This document shows positions 45,818-53,623 of a stretch of DNA of 64,000 nt, one piece after another. This stretch comes from Streptomyces sp. NRRL WC-3618 (GTDB lineage: Bacteria > Actinomycetota > Actinomycetes > Streptomycetales > Streptomycetaceae): the NCBI RefSeq assembly GCF_001280005.1, contig NZ_LGDW01000248.1, forward strand, positions 1 through 64,000, given 5' to 3'. A model generated the notes under the pieces. That model searched no databases. It was not told where the DNA came from and was given only the letters and a program-made list of their open reading frames with translations. Both the position numbers and the translations under genes were made by a program. Position 1 is the first letter of the stretch; each line of letters begins with the position of its first letter.

Positions 45818-46945
45818 CTACGGCGTGCGGAAGGAGTCCGCGTAGATGTGCCGGATGAGGTCGGTGTCGATGTCCGGAGTCGGATCGTTGTCGAGGTTTC
45901 CGCTGATGCCGTCGACGAACGTGTCGATGTCGCGGGCGGTGAACCCCCAGCTCTCCAGTCCGGTCGCCAGCCCCGCCGTGGCCAGCACGCCGGAGACCGC
46001 CTGGTGGATGTCGTGGTGACCCAGGGCCTCGGCGACGTCGGCGAAGCCGTCCTTGGCGTGCGGCTGGACGGTGCGCAGCCAGGCCGGGTAGAGCAGGGCC
46101 AGGCCCCTGCCGTGCGGTACGTCGATCCGCCGGACCGCGCCCATCGCCTGCTGGAGGCGGTGCGGCAGACAGGTGCTCGCGCAGGCGACGTTGACGCCGC
46201 CGAGCAGTGCGGCGTGGGCCATCGACTCCCGGATCTGCGGGCTGCTGCTCCCGGCGGCGACCAGGGGCAGATGGTCGCGGATCAGCGCGATCGCGTACCG
46301 CGCGTGGGACCGGCTCTCGTCGGTCGCGCGGGCCGCCACATAGCCCTCGATCGCGTGGGCGAGCGCGTCGAAGGTGGTCTCGACGGCGACCGCGACCGGG
46401 AGCGGCGCGGTGAGGTCCGGGTCCACGACGGCGACCTTGGGGAAGACGTCGTCGCCCCGGATGCCGGACTTGAAGCCCCGCACCACGTCGGTGACGATGG
46501 CCCCCTTGGTGACCTCCGACCCGCTGCCGGCCGTCGTCGGCACGGCGATGACGGGGAGGGCGGACGGGGAGGCGGTGAGCGTCTCGCCGATGATGTCGCG
46601 CACGGTGTCGTACGGGCCGGCCACGGCCACGGCCTTGGCCGCGTCGATGGCGCTGCCGCCGCCCAGGCCGATCACGACGTCGCAGGACCGCGACTTCGCC
46701 AGCGCCACGGCCTCGTCGATCTCGTCGGACCGGGGGTTGGCGCTGATCCTGTCGAAGACGGTCACCGACAGGCCCGCCCGGCGCAACGAGTCCGCCGCCC
46801 GGTCCAGGAAGCCGTGGCGGCGCATCGCGGTGCGCCCGCACACGATCAGCGCGTGCCCGCCCCACTGGGCCGAGAGCGCGCCGACCTGGTCCAGGGTGCC
46901 GCTCCCGAAGACCACGTGGGTGGGTACGGGGAACTCAAGCCGCAT
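45818..46945 (-). CDS. Iron-containing alcohol dehydrogenase of the phosphonate cluster
   Basis: A 375-residue group III alcohol dehydrogenase. Cofactor loop GGGSAIDAAK and PTTAGSGSEVTK are present, and the metal ligands Asp193, His197, His262 and His278 are all in place (FDALAHAIEG, LPHRLQQAMG, DVPHGRGLALLYP). It resembles phosphonoacetaldehyde reductases of the PhpC type. No phosphonopyruvate decarboxylase of the usual kind is here, so the likelier job is reduction of phosphonolactaldehyde to 2,3-dihydroxypropylphosphonate. It overlaps the kinase gene by 11 bases and ends the operon. Confidence 0.88.
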   Translation of the reverse strand: MRLEFPVPTHVVFGSGTLDQVGALSAQWGGHALIVCGRTAMRRHGFLDRAADSLRRAGLSVTVFDRISANPRSDEIDEAVALAKSRSCDVVIGLGGGSAIDAAKAVAVAGPYDTVRDIIGETLTASPSALPVIAVPTTAGSGSEVTKGAIVTDVVRGFKSGIRGDDVFPKVAVVDPDLTAPLPVAVAVETTFDALAHAIEGYVAARATDESRSHARYAIALIRDHLPLVAAGSSSPQIRESMAHAALLGGVNVACASTCLPHRLQQAMGAVRRIDVPHGRGLALLYPAWLRTVQPHAKDGFADVAEALGHHDIHQAVSGVLATAGLATGLESWGFTARDIDTFVDGISGNLDNDPTPDIDTDLIRHIYADSFRTP

Positions 46946-48116
46946 GGTCACCGACTCCGTTCTTCCGGTTGTCCTCGAGTGCCTCGATGACGGCGCAGGT
47001 GCCGTCTGCGAGGTAGTGCAGTGCGGAGCCGCCGCCGGTGGACCGGGGACCGGTCCAGGGAAGCTCCGCGACGGTGTCGCCGCCGAGCAGCAGGGTGTGC
47101 GGCTCGCCGGGTTCACGGGCGCCGAGCACCGCTGCCGCCGCACGGTGGTTTCCCTCGGCGTGTCGGCCGGGCGTACCGGCCATCAGGACCCGGTCGGCCT
47201 CCCGTACCGCGTCCACCGCCCACCGTTCGAGGTCGAAGTCGACGATGGCCCAGCCGTCCGGGACCCCCTTCTCGACGTCCACCGTCCGGGTGGCGCCTTC
47301 GGGGCCGGCGATCAGGACCGTACGCGGCAGGTGGATGCGAGCCCGGTTCCGGCGGCCGAGTACGGTGCGTGCCACGGCGGCGCAGCGCTCGGCCTCGGTG
47401 CCCAGCTCGGAGTCGCCGATGGCGTGACCGCTGACCGCCAGAAGGGTGTTGAGCACCGCCCCGCCGGGGATCACCACGTCGTACGCGCGCGTCAGGCTCT
47501 CCAGCCCCACCGCCGTCTTCTCCGCCTTGACGCCGCCCAGCACGGCCACCGAACCTGCCGTCCGGCCACCTGCCGCCCCGCCACCGGCCGCCCACGGTCG
47601 CAGCAGCTCGGTCTCACCCAGGAGACTGGAGGCCGCGTAGCCCGGCAGGAACGCGAGGATGCCGACGTTGGAGGCGTGGCGGCGGTGTGCTTTGGAGAAT
47701 CCGCCGACCGCCACCCGGTCGCCCAGGCGGGCGAGCGCGGCGGCCAGTTCGCGGTCGCCGCGTTCCTCGCCCGCCTCCAGCCGGACGTTGCCGAACAGAG
47801 CGATCTCCCCGTCGCGCAGCTCAGCCGCCCAGCTCTGGGCCTGCCGTGAGGAGCATGCCGGCAGATAGCGGACTTCCTGGCCCAGGCACCGGCCGAGGTA
47901 CCCGGCCAGATAGTCCAGGTGCCGGGCCGTGCCGTCCTTCGCGCTGCCCTGGTGGCTGAGGAGCGCGACCCGGGCGCCCGCCACGGCCAGGCCGCGCAGG
48001 TCGTCAAGCTCGGTGTCGATCCGGCCGGTGTCCGTCAGCGCGGGGCCGACGTTGAACCCGGCAGAGTAGACCCAGCGCTCCCCGGGCACGACGGGGTGAT
48101 CGCGCAGCAGCCGCAT
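46935..48116 (-). CDS. Phosphoglycerate kinase homologue (phosphonolactate kinase candidate)
   Basis: A 393-residue divergent phosphoglycerate kinase. Family landmarks survive in altered form: SAGFNVG for the DFNVP start, LLSHQGSAKDG for SHLGRPKG, LFGNVRLEAGEERGDRE, VAVLGGVKAEKTAVGLESL, VIPGGAVLNTLLAVSG and LLLGGDTVAELPW. It should phosphorylate a carboxylate with ATP to give an acyl phosphate. In the published valinophos route a glycolysis-like kinase does this to phosphonolactate, and the ArgC-like reductase next door would accept the product. The distance from housekeeping Pgk (no DFNVP) argues for a specialised role. Confidence 0.85.
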   Translation of the reverse strand: MRLLRDHPVVPGERWVYSAGFNVGPALTDTGRIDTELDDLRGLAVAGARVALLSHQGSAKDGTARHLDYLAGYLGRCLGQEVRYLPACSSRQAQSWAAELRDGEIALFGNVRLEAGEERGDRELAAALARLGDRVAVGGFSKAHRRHASNVGILAFLPGYAASSLLGETELLRPWAAGGGAAGGRTAGSVAVLGGVKAEKTAVGLESLTRAYDVVIPGGAVLNTLLAVSGHAIGDSELGTEAERCAAVARTVLGRRNRARIHLPRTVLIAGPEGATRTVDVEKGVPDGWAIVDFDLERWAVDAVREADRVLMAGTPGRHAEGNHRAAAAVLGAREPGEPHTLLLGGDTVAELPWTGPRSTGGGSALHYLADGTCAVIEALEDNRKNGVGDHAA

Positions 48117-48121
48117 GGTGC

Positions 48122-49201
48122 TCACAGCCCGTACTGGCACAGGCCGGTCCGCTCGTCGAGGCCGAACATCACGTTCATGTTCTGGATCGCGGATCCGGCC
48201 GCGCCCTTGACGAGGTTGTCGGTCACGGCGATCACCTTGACGAAGCCCCGGTCCGCGTCGTAATCCACGCCGATGTGGCAGAAGTTGGAGCCGGTGACGG
48301 CGGTCAGCCTCGGATAGACGCCGTACTCCTTGGCGTTGAGCCCGGCCTTCTTGGGTGCGCTGTTGACTCGGACGAAGAACTCGTCGGCGTAGTAGCGCTC
48401 GTAGAGGTCCAGCAGCGCGGCCCGGTCGATCCGCTCGCGCTCCTGCGGACGGACGGCCAGGCTCGCCTGGATGTAGATGCCCCGGGCGAAGTTGCCGTGT
48501 GCCGTGGTCATGTCGACGCACAACTCCCGGCCGGCCAGCGGCGCGAGATGATTCTCCAGCTCCGGGGCGTGGCGGTGCCCTTCGAGGCTGTACGGGAGCA
48601 TGGAACCGAACGCCTCAGCGTGCATGATCTCGGTGAGCGGCTTGTTCCCGGCCCCGGTGGTGCCGTTGACGGCGGCGAGGTGGACGGGGATGTCCAGGTC
48701 GGCGAGGCCGCTGGACAGCAGGGGAGCCAGTCCGAGCACGGTGGTGATGGCGTAGCAGCCGGGGTTGGCCACCAGCCGGGCTCCGGCGACCTGTTCGCGG
48801 TGGAGTTCGGTCACCCCGTAGACGGCCTCGTCGAGCAGGTGAGGGGCGGCGTGCGGCGCGCCGTAGACCTCGGCGTACCGCTGCGGGTCGCGGAAGCGGA
48901 AGTCGGCGCTGACGTCGATGACCTTCACCCCGCGGTCCAGGAAGAAGGCCGCCGAGCGCATCGCCTCGCCCGACGGGGTGCAGAAGAACACCACGTCGAG
49001 GTCGTCCGCGCGGCGCCGGAGTTCCTCCGCGTCGACGAAGCTCAGCCCGCAGCCGAGCAGATTGGGGTGGACCCGGTCGAACTCCTCCCCGCCCCGGGCC
49101 GTGGGCGTGATGGAGCCGACGCCGGGGTGGTTGAGCAGCAGCCGGGCGAGTTCGCCGCCGGCGTGGCCGGTGCCTCCCACGATGCCGATACACAGCGTCA
49201 T
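48122..49201 (-). CDS. ArgC-like acyl-phosphate reductase (phosphonolactaldehyde-forming candidate)
   Basis: A 359-residue homologue of N-acetyl-gamma-glutamyl-phosphate reductase. Visible: GIVGGTGHAGGELARLLLNH (NADP loop), DVSADFRFRD, the catalytic Cys149 in VANPGCYAIT, and the GTTGAGNKPL and HRHAPELE segments with the active-site His. No other arginine gene is near; instead it sits between a Pgk homologue and dehydrogenases. The best reading is NADPH reduction of phosphonolactyl phosphate to phosphonolactaldehyde, as proposed for valinophos. The start overlaps the zinc dehydrogenase stop by four bases. Confidence 0.88.
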   Translation of the reverse strand: MTLCIGIVGGTGHAGGELARLLLNHPGVGSITPTARGGEEFDRVHPNLLGCGLSFVDAEELRRRADDLDVVFFCTPSGEAMRSAAFFLDRGVKVIDVSADFRFRDPQRYAEVYGAPHAAPHLLDEAVYGVTELHREQVAGARLVANPGCYAITTVLGLAPLLSSGLADLDIPVHLAAVNGTTGAGNKPLTEIMHAEAFGSMLPYSLEGHRHAPELENHLAPLAGRELCVDMTTAHGNFARGIYIQASLAVRPQERERIDRAALLDLYERYYADEFFVRVNSAPKKAGLNAKEYGVYPRLTAVTGSNFCHIGVDYDADRGFVKVIAVTDNLVKGAAGSAIQNMNVMFGLDERTGLCQYGL

Positions 49202-50199
49202 GCGTCACCTCGCGGAGTAAGGATGATCTTGCCAGTGGTGGGCTTGCCCTCGGCCATCAGGCTCATGGCCTCGGCGGTGTCGGCCAGCGCGAAACGGTGC
49301 GTGACCATGGGGCGGGGGTCGATCTCCCCGGCGGCCAGCCAGGAGATCACGGTGCGGAAGTCCGCGGCCGTCGACAACGAGGAGCCGATGACCGTCACCT
49401 CCCGGCCGACGAGGGCGTTGGCCGCCAGCGGCACGGGGCCGTCGAAGAAGCTGACCACGATCACGGTGCCGCCCGCCCGCACGGCGCCGACCGCCTCGTC
49501 GAGCGCGTCGGGGTGGCCGGCCGCGACCACGACGACGTCCGCCTCGGCGGACGGCCCGGCCGGGGCGAGGACGTCGGCGTACGCGTCCGCGCCAAGAGCC
49601 AGGGCGCGCTCGCCCTTCTCCTGGCCGACGTCTGTGCAGGTGATCCGGGTGAAGCCGAGCCGGCGTGCCGCGATCAGGCAGGCCAGGCCGATGCTGCCGG
49701 ATCCGATGACGCGCATCGTTCTCCCCCGCGCCGGGCCGGCCAGCCGGATGGCGTGCAGACCGATGGAGAGCGGTTCGACGAGCGCGCCGAGCTCCGGATC
49801 GAGCCCCGGGGGCAGGGCGAAGGTCATGTGTGGCCGGAGCGTCACATACTCCGCGAAGGATCCCTCCCACCCCAGGTGGCACAGGTTCCGCTTGTCCCGG
49901 CAGAGGTTGGTGAGCCCCTGAGCGCACCGCTCGCAGCTCTCGCAGTGCGCGTAGGCCGCCGCGCAGACCAGGTCGCCGACGGCGAAGCCGCCCGCCGCCC
50001 GCTCCACGACGCCGCACAGCTCGTGGCCGAGGACGACCGGCGCGGTCTTGTAGGGGTGCGCGCCCCGGTACGTGGCGAGGTCCGACCCGCACACGCCGGT
50101 GGCGAGCACCCGGACCAGGAGCTCCTCCCGGTCGGCGGCGGGCACGGGAGTGCTCCGGTATTCGATACGCCCGTACTCGGTGAGCACGGCGCTGTTCAT
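49198..50199 (-). CDS. Zinc-dependent medium-chain alcohol dehydrogenase
   Basis: A 333-residue sorbitol/threonine-dehydrogenase-like enzyme. Catalytic zinc: Cys37 (TGVCGSD) and His59-Glu60 (GHE). Structural zinc: Cys86, Cys89, Cys92 and Cys100. The nucleotide loop is GSGSIGLACLIAARR. By position and class it is a candidate for oxidising DHPPA to 3-hydroxy-2-oxopropylphosphonate, the acceptor for the two-carbon transfer in phosphonothrixin formation; this is inference. Its ATG overlaps the stop of the fusion gene (ATGA). Confidence 0.87.
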   Translation of the reverse strand: MNSAVLTEYGRIEYRSTPVPAADREELLVRVLATGVCGSDLATYRGAHPYKTAPVVLGHELCGVVERAAGGFAVGDLVCAAAYAHCESCERCAQGLTNLCRDKRNLCHLGWEGSFAEYVTLRPHMTFALPPGLDPELGALVEPLSIGLHAIRLAGPARGRTMRVIGSGSIGLACLIAARRLGFTRITCTDVGQEKGERALALGADAYADVLAPAGPSAEADVVVVAAGHPDALDEAVGAVRAGGTVIVVSFFDGPVPLAANALVGREVTVIGSSLSTAADFRTVISWLAAGEIDPRPMVTHRFALADTAEAMSLMAEGKPTTGKIILTPRGDA

Positions 50200-52691
50200 G
50201 GGCATGAGGTGGCCACCTTCCGTCCGGCGAGCACCTCGTGCAGCGAGTCGAGGAGGATCCGGCCGATGCGCTGCTGGGAGTCCGCCGACATCGCGCCGAT
50301 GTGCGGCGTGATCACGACGTTGTCCAGCTCGGCGAGGCGACCGGGGTTGCCCTCCTCGGCCACCACGTCGAGTGCGGCGCCCGCGATCTCGCCGTCCGTG
50401 AGCGCCCGGTACAAGGCCTCCTCGTCGGCCACGGGCCCCCGTGAGATGTTCACCAGCAGCGCCGAACGCTTCATGGCCCGCAGTGCGCGCTCGTCGATCA
50501 GGTGGTGTGTACGGTCGGTGAGCGGCACGGCCAGGCACACCACGTCGGCGGTGGCCAACAGCTCGTCCAGGGCCACCGTTTCGACTCCCCGCCCACGCAG
50601 CTCCACCCGGCGCTCGGGCGTGTCCCGGTCGACGGTGGCGACCACCCGCATCCCCAAGCCGTGCGCCAACTGGGCGAGGCGCGAGCCGATCTGGCCCAGC
50701 CCCACCAGGCCGAGGGTCTTCCCGCCGAGTTCAATGCCCGCCAGGGCGGCCTTGTTCCAGACTCCGGCCCGCACCTGGCGGTCGGCCAGGACGATGTGGC
50801 GGGCGGCCGACAGCATGAGCCCCAGGGCCAGTTCGGCGACGGCCGGCGCGGAGACTCCGGGAACGTTGAACACGGCCACCCCGGCGGCCCCCGCGGCGTC
50901 GAGGTCGATGTTGTCCACCCCCGAGCCCGCCCGGGCCACGACCTTCAGCCGCCGCGCCGCTCGTATGACGTCCGCGTCGATGCGCACACCGCTGCGCACC
51001 ACGATGACCTCGACGTCCTCGACCAGCCGCGCCAGGCGGTCGGCCGGAGGCCGCAGCTCGACCTGGACGTCGTAGGTGCGGCGCAGTTCGGCCAGGGCGC
51101 TCTCGTGGATGGGGTCCACCACCAGCACCCGGGTGCGTGCGGCGGCGGGCGCGGACAGCGGGGCGCCGCCGGCTTCGGCGAGTTCCTGGACCGCGCGCCG
51201 GTCCAGCTTGCCGGAGGGGGTCAGCGGCAGCGTGTCCACCCGCAGGAAGCGGTTGGGCACCAGGTAGGCGGGCACGGTGGCGCGGGCGTGGCGGCGCAGC
51301 GCGGCGACGCTGAAAGCGCCGTCGTCCGCCGGGACCACCAGCGTCATGAGCACGGCGGTGCCGTCGGCGTCGTACGTCACCGCGGCGGCCGCGTCGTGGA
51401 CGGCCGTGTCGGCCCGCAGCGCCTCCTCCACCTCGGCGAGCTCCACCCGGTGGCCGCGGATCTTGACCTGCTGGTCGTTGCGTCCCAGGTACTCCAGGGC
51501 GCCGTCCGGCAGCCGACGGGCGAGGTCGCCGGTGCGGTACCAGCGCGCCCCGTCGAACGTGCGGAAGCGCTCGGCGGTGAGCTCCGGGCGGTTCAGATAG
51601 CCCGCCGTCACCCCGGTGCCGGCCACCCACATCTCGCCGGCCTCGCCGTCGGGCACCAAGGCAAGGTCCCCGTCGAGGAGTTGGACCGACAGGTGGGGAA
51701 GCGGTACGCCGATGGGCGAGCGCACGGCGCCGGCGAGGTCCTCGGGGGTGAGCGTCCTGCCCGTGGTGAACACGGTGGTCTCGGTGACGCCGTACATGTT
51801 GACGAACTCCGGTGCCCGGTCCCCGGCTGCGTCCGTGTACGCCCTGACGACGTCCAGGTCGACGTTCTCGCCGCCGAAGACCACATAGCGCAGGGCGAGG
51901 TCGGGCGCGCCGGAGTCGACGTACTCACGGGCCAGGAAGCGGAAGACGGAGGGTACTTGGTTGAGCACGGTGACACCGTCGTCGGCCAGCAGCCGCAGGA
52001 AGTCCTCGGTCGCGCGGGCCGCCGCGGTGGGAATCACCACGGCGGTACCGCCGGTGGCCAGGGGCCCCCACAGCTCCCAGACGGAGAAGTCGAAGCTGAA
52101 GGAGTGGAAGAGCGACCAGCGGTCCCGCGGTCCGAAGTCGAACAGCGGGAGCGTGGCTTCGAGGAGCGCCAGCACGTTGGCGTGGGTCACGACACAGCCC
52201 TTGGGCTGCCCGGTGGACCCCGAGGTGTAGATCACGTACGCCGGGTCCTGGGGGTCCGGCGGGCCGGCGGGCGTGACGGGGGGCGCGGGCGTGCGGGGGT
52301 CGATGACCTCGACGCCGTCGAGCCCGCAGGCGGCCGCCTGCTCCGGGTCGCCGACCAGGATCTTCAGCTGGGCGTCGACGACCATGTAGTGCAGCCGCTC
52401 GCGGGGATAGGTCGGGTCGAGCGGTACGTAGGCCGCTCCCGCCTTGAGGATGCCGAGGATCCAGCCGGGCACCCGGTGGGAGCGCTCCAGGAGCACGCCC
52501 ACCAGGTCACCACGGCCCACCCCGGCGTCGGTGAGCAGCGCGGCGACGGCGTCCGACGCCTCGTCGAGCTCGCTGTAGGTGATCTCCCGGCCGCTCTCGG
52601 AGAGGGCGGCGGCCTGGCCCCGCAGCCTGACCGACCTGGCGAACAGGTCGGTCAGGCTGCGGGCGCCGACCAGTGGGTCAGCGCTGGCCAT
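50196..52691 (-). CDS. NRPS adenylation domain fused to 2-hydroxyacid dehydrogenase
   Basis: An 831-residue two-enzyme fusion. Residues 1-510 are a complete adenylation domain: YTSGSTGQPKG (155-165), SFSFDFSVWELW (197-208), NMYGVTETT (298-306), YRTGDL (385-390), GRNDQQVKIRG (403-413) and the A10 lysine at 495. Specificity residues read D201, F202, W205, N244, V271, G273, M299, V307, F308, close to the threonine code. There is no carrier domain. Residues 520-831 are a D-3-phosphoglycerate-dehydrogenase-like enzyme with GLGQIG (664-669), Arg751, Glu779/780 and His797 intact. The second half is the candidate phosphonopyruvate reductase giving phosphonolactate. GGAGG precedes ATG 52691. Confidence 0.9.
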   Translation of the reverse strand: MASADPLVGARSLTDLFARSVRLRGQAAALSESGREITYSELDEASDAVAALLTDAGVGRGDLVGVLLERSHRVPGWILGILKAGAAYVPLDPTYPRERLHYMVVDAQLKILVGDPEQAAACGLDGVEVIDPRTPAPPVTPAGPPDPQDPAYVIYTSGSTGQPKGCVVTHANVLALLEATLPLFDFGPRDRWSLFHSFSFDFSVWELWGPLATGGTAVVIPTAAARATEDFLRLLADDGVTVLNQVPSVFRFLAREYVDSGAPDLALRYVVFGGENVDLDVVRAYTDAAGDRAPEFVNMYGVTETTVFTTGRTLTPEDLAGAVRSPIGVPLPHLSVQLLDGDLALVPDGEAGEMWVAGTGVTAGYLNRPELTAERFRTFDGARWYRTGDLARRLPDGALEYLGRNDQQVKIRGHRVELAEVEEALRADTAVHDAAAAVTYDADGTAVLMTLVVPADDGAFSVAALRRHARATVPAYLVPNRFLRVDTLPLTPSGKLDRRAVQELAEAGGAPLSAPAAARTRVLVVDPIHESALAELRRTYDVQVELRPPADRLARLVEDVEVIVVRSGVRIDADVIRAARRLKVVARAGSGVDNIDLDAAGAAGVAVFNVPGVSAPAVAELALGLMLSAARHIVLADRQVRAGVWNKAALAGIELGGKTLGLVGLGQIGSRLAQLAHGLGMRVVATVDRDTPERRVELRGRGVETVALDELLATADVVCLAVPLTDRTHHLIDERALRAMKRSALLVNISRGPVADEEALYRALTDGEIAGAALDVVAEEGNPGRLAELDNVVITPHIGAMSADSQQRIGRILLDSLHEVLAGRKVATSCP

Positions 52692-53589
52692 AGGTGCCTC
52701 CGGCGGCCATGACGTCGCCCTGGTCGACCGGCTTGTAGTAGTCGGTGGGGTGCGCCTCGCCGCCGAAGTCGCCGAACATGCGCCGGAGTCGGGGCGACAT
52801 GCGGTCCAGGATCTCCTGGGGCTGGCTGAAGTAGTCGTGCGGACGGTGCCACAGCTGGCCGTAGCGGAGGATGAACGTCTTGCGCTCACGGTGGGTGTTC
52901 GGCGCCACGGCGTGCCAGAGCGAGTACGGGAAGAGGAGTACGTCGCCCGGCGCGGCCTTGACCTCGACGGCGTTGTCCGGCAGCACACCGCGGCGCAGCG
53001 GCTCGTCCAGCTCCTCCATGTAGCACAGCGCGTTGTTGCTGGTGGGCAGCGTGCGGTGGCTGCCGGGGATCAGCAGGAAGTTGCCGCTGTGGGACTCGGT
53101 GACGTCGGTGAAGAAGATCTGTGCCTTGACCTGGAGGCCGGGGCTGCCCGGGGTCAGCTGGATCCGCTGCAGGTACTCGCCGCCGTCGGTGTGCCAGTAC
53201 TCCAGAGCCTCTTCCTGCAAGGACCGGACGAATATCTCGGTCCCCAGGATCTGGACGCTGCCGTTCAGCAAGGTCATCAGGGGCCCGACCAGCTTGGGGT
53301 GGTCGAGGAAGTAGTCCATCTCCGCGGTGCGGCTGACCGCGTCGCGGACGCGGACGGTGTGGCTGCGGTCGGTGAAGCTCGCATGGTTCTCGATCGTCGG
53401 GGCGCCCTTGGCGACCACGTCGTCGATGAGTTCGAGGCCCCGGGCCACCTCGTCCTGGTTGAAGACGCCCTTGAGGTGGAGGTAGCCGTCGCGCTCGTAG
53501 CTCTCGAACTGCTCCTCCGTCAGCGGCTTCCAGTCGCGCTCGCGCTGCGTCACCAACGTGGAGTCGCGCATGGTCGAAACGTGCATCAT
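52678..53589 (-). CDS. Phytanoyl-CoA dioxygenase (PhyH) family protein
   Basis: A 303-residue Fe(II)/2-oxoglutarate oxygenase. The facial triad is visible: His133 and Asp135 in YWHTDGGEY and the distal His226 in SLWHAVAPN, with a following NTHRERK basic patch for 2-oxoglutarate. PhyH-like enzymes hydroxylate or cleave small acids, and some act in phosphonate pathways (for example in fosfazinomycin). Here it probably tailors the phosphonate core or the attached amino acid. It lies between the condensation-like and adenylation genes and overlaps the latter by 14 bases. Confidence 0.88.
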   Translation of the reverse strand: MMHVSTMRDSTLVTQRERDWKPLTEEQFESYERDGYLHLKGVFNQDEVARGLELIDDVVAKGAPTIENHASFTDRSHTVRVRDAVSRTAEMDYFLDHPKLVGPLMTLLNGSVQILGTEIFVRSLQEEALEYWHTDGGEYLQRIQLTPGSPGLQVKAQIFFTDVTESHSGNFLLIPGSHRTLPTSNNALCYMEELDEPLRRGVLPDNAVEVKAAPGDVLLFPYSLWHAVAPNTHRERKTFILRYGQLWHRPHDYFSQPQEILDRMSPRLRRMFGDFGGEAHPTDYYKPVDQGDVMAAGGTYGQR

Positions 53590-53623
53590 GAGGGATCCTC
53601 TCTACGGAACAGGGAACGCGCCG

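Noticed and set aside
48122..49201. ArgC as ordinary arginine biosynthesis
   Set aside because: No argJ, argB, argD or argR neighbours; it overlaps phosphonate genes on both logical and physical grounds.
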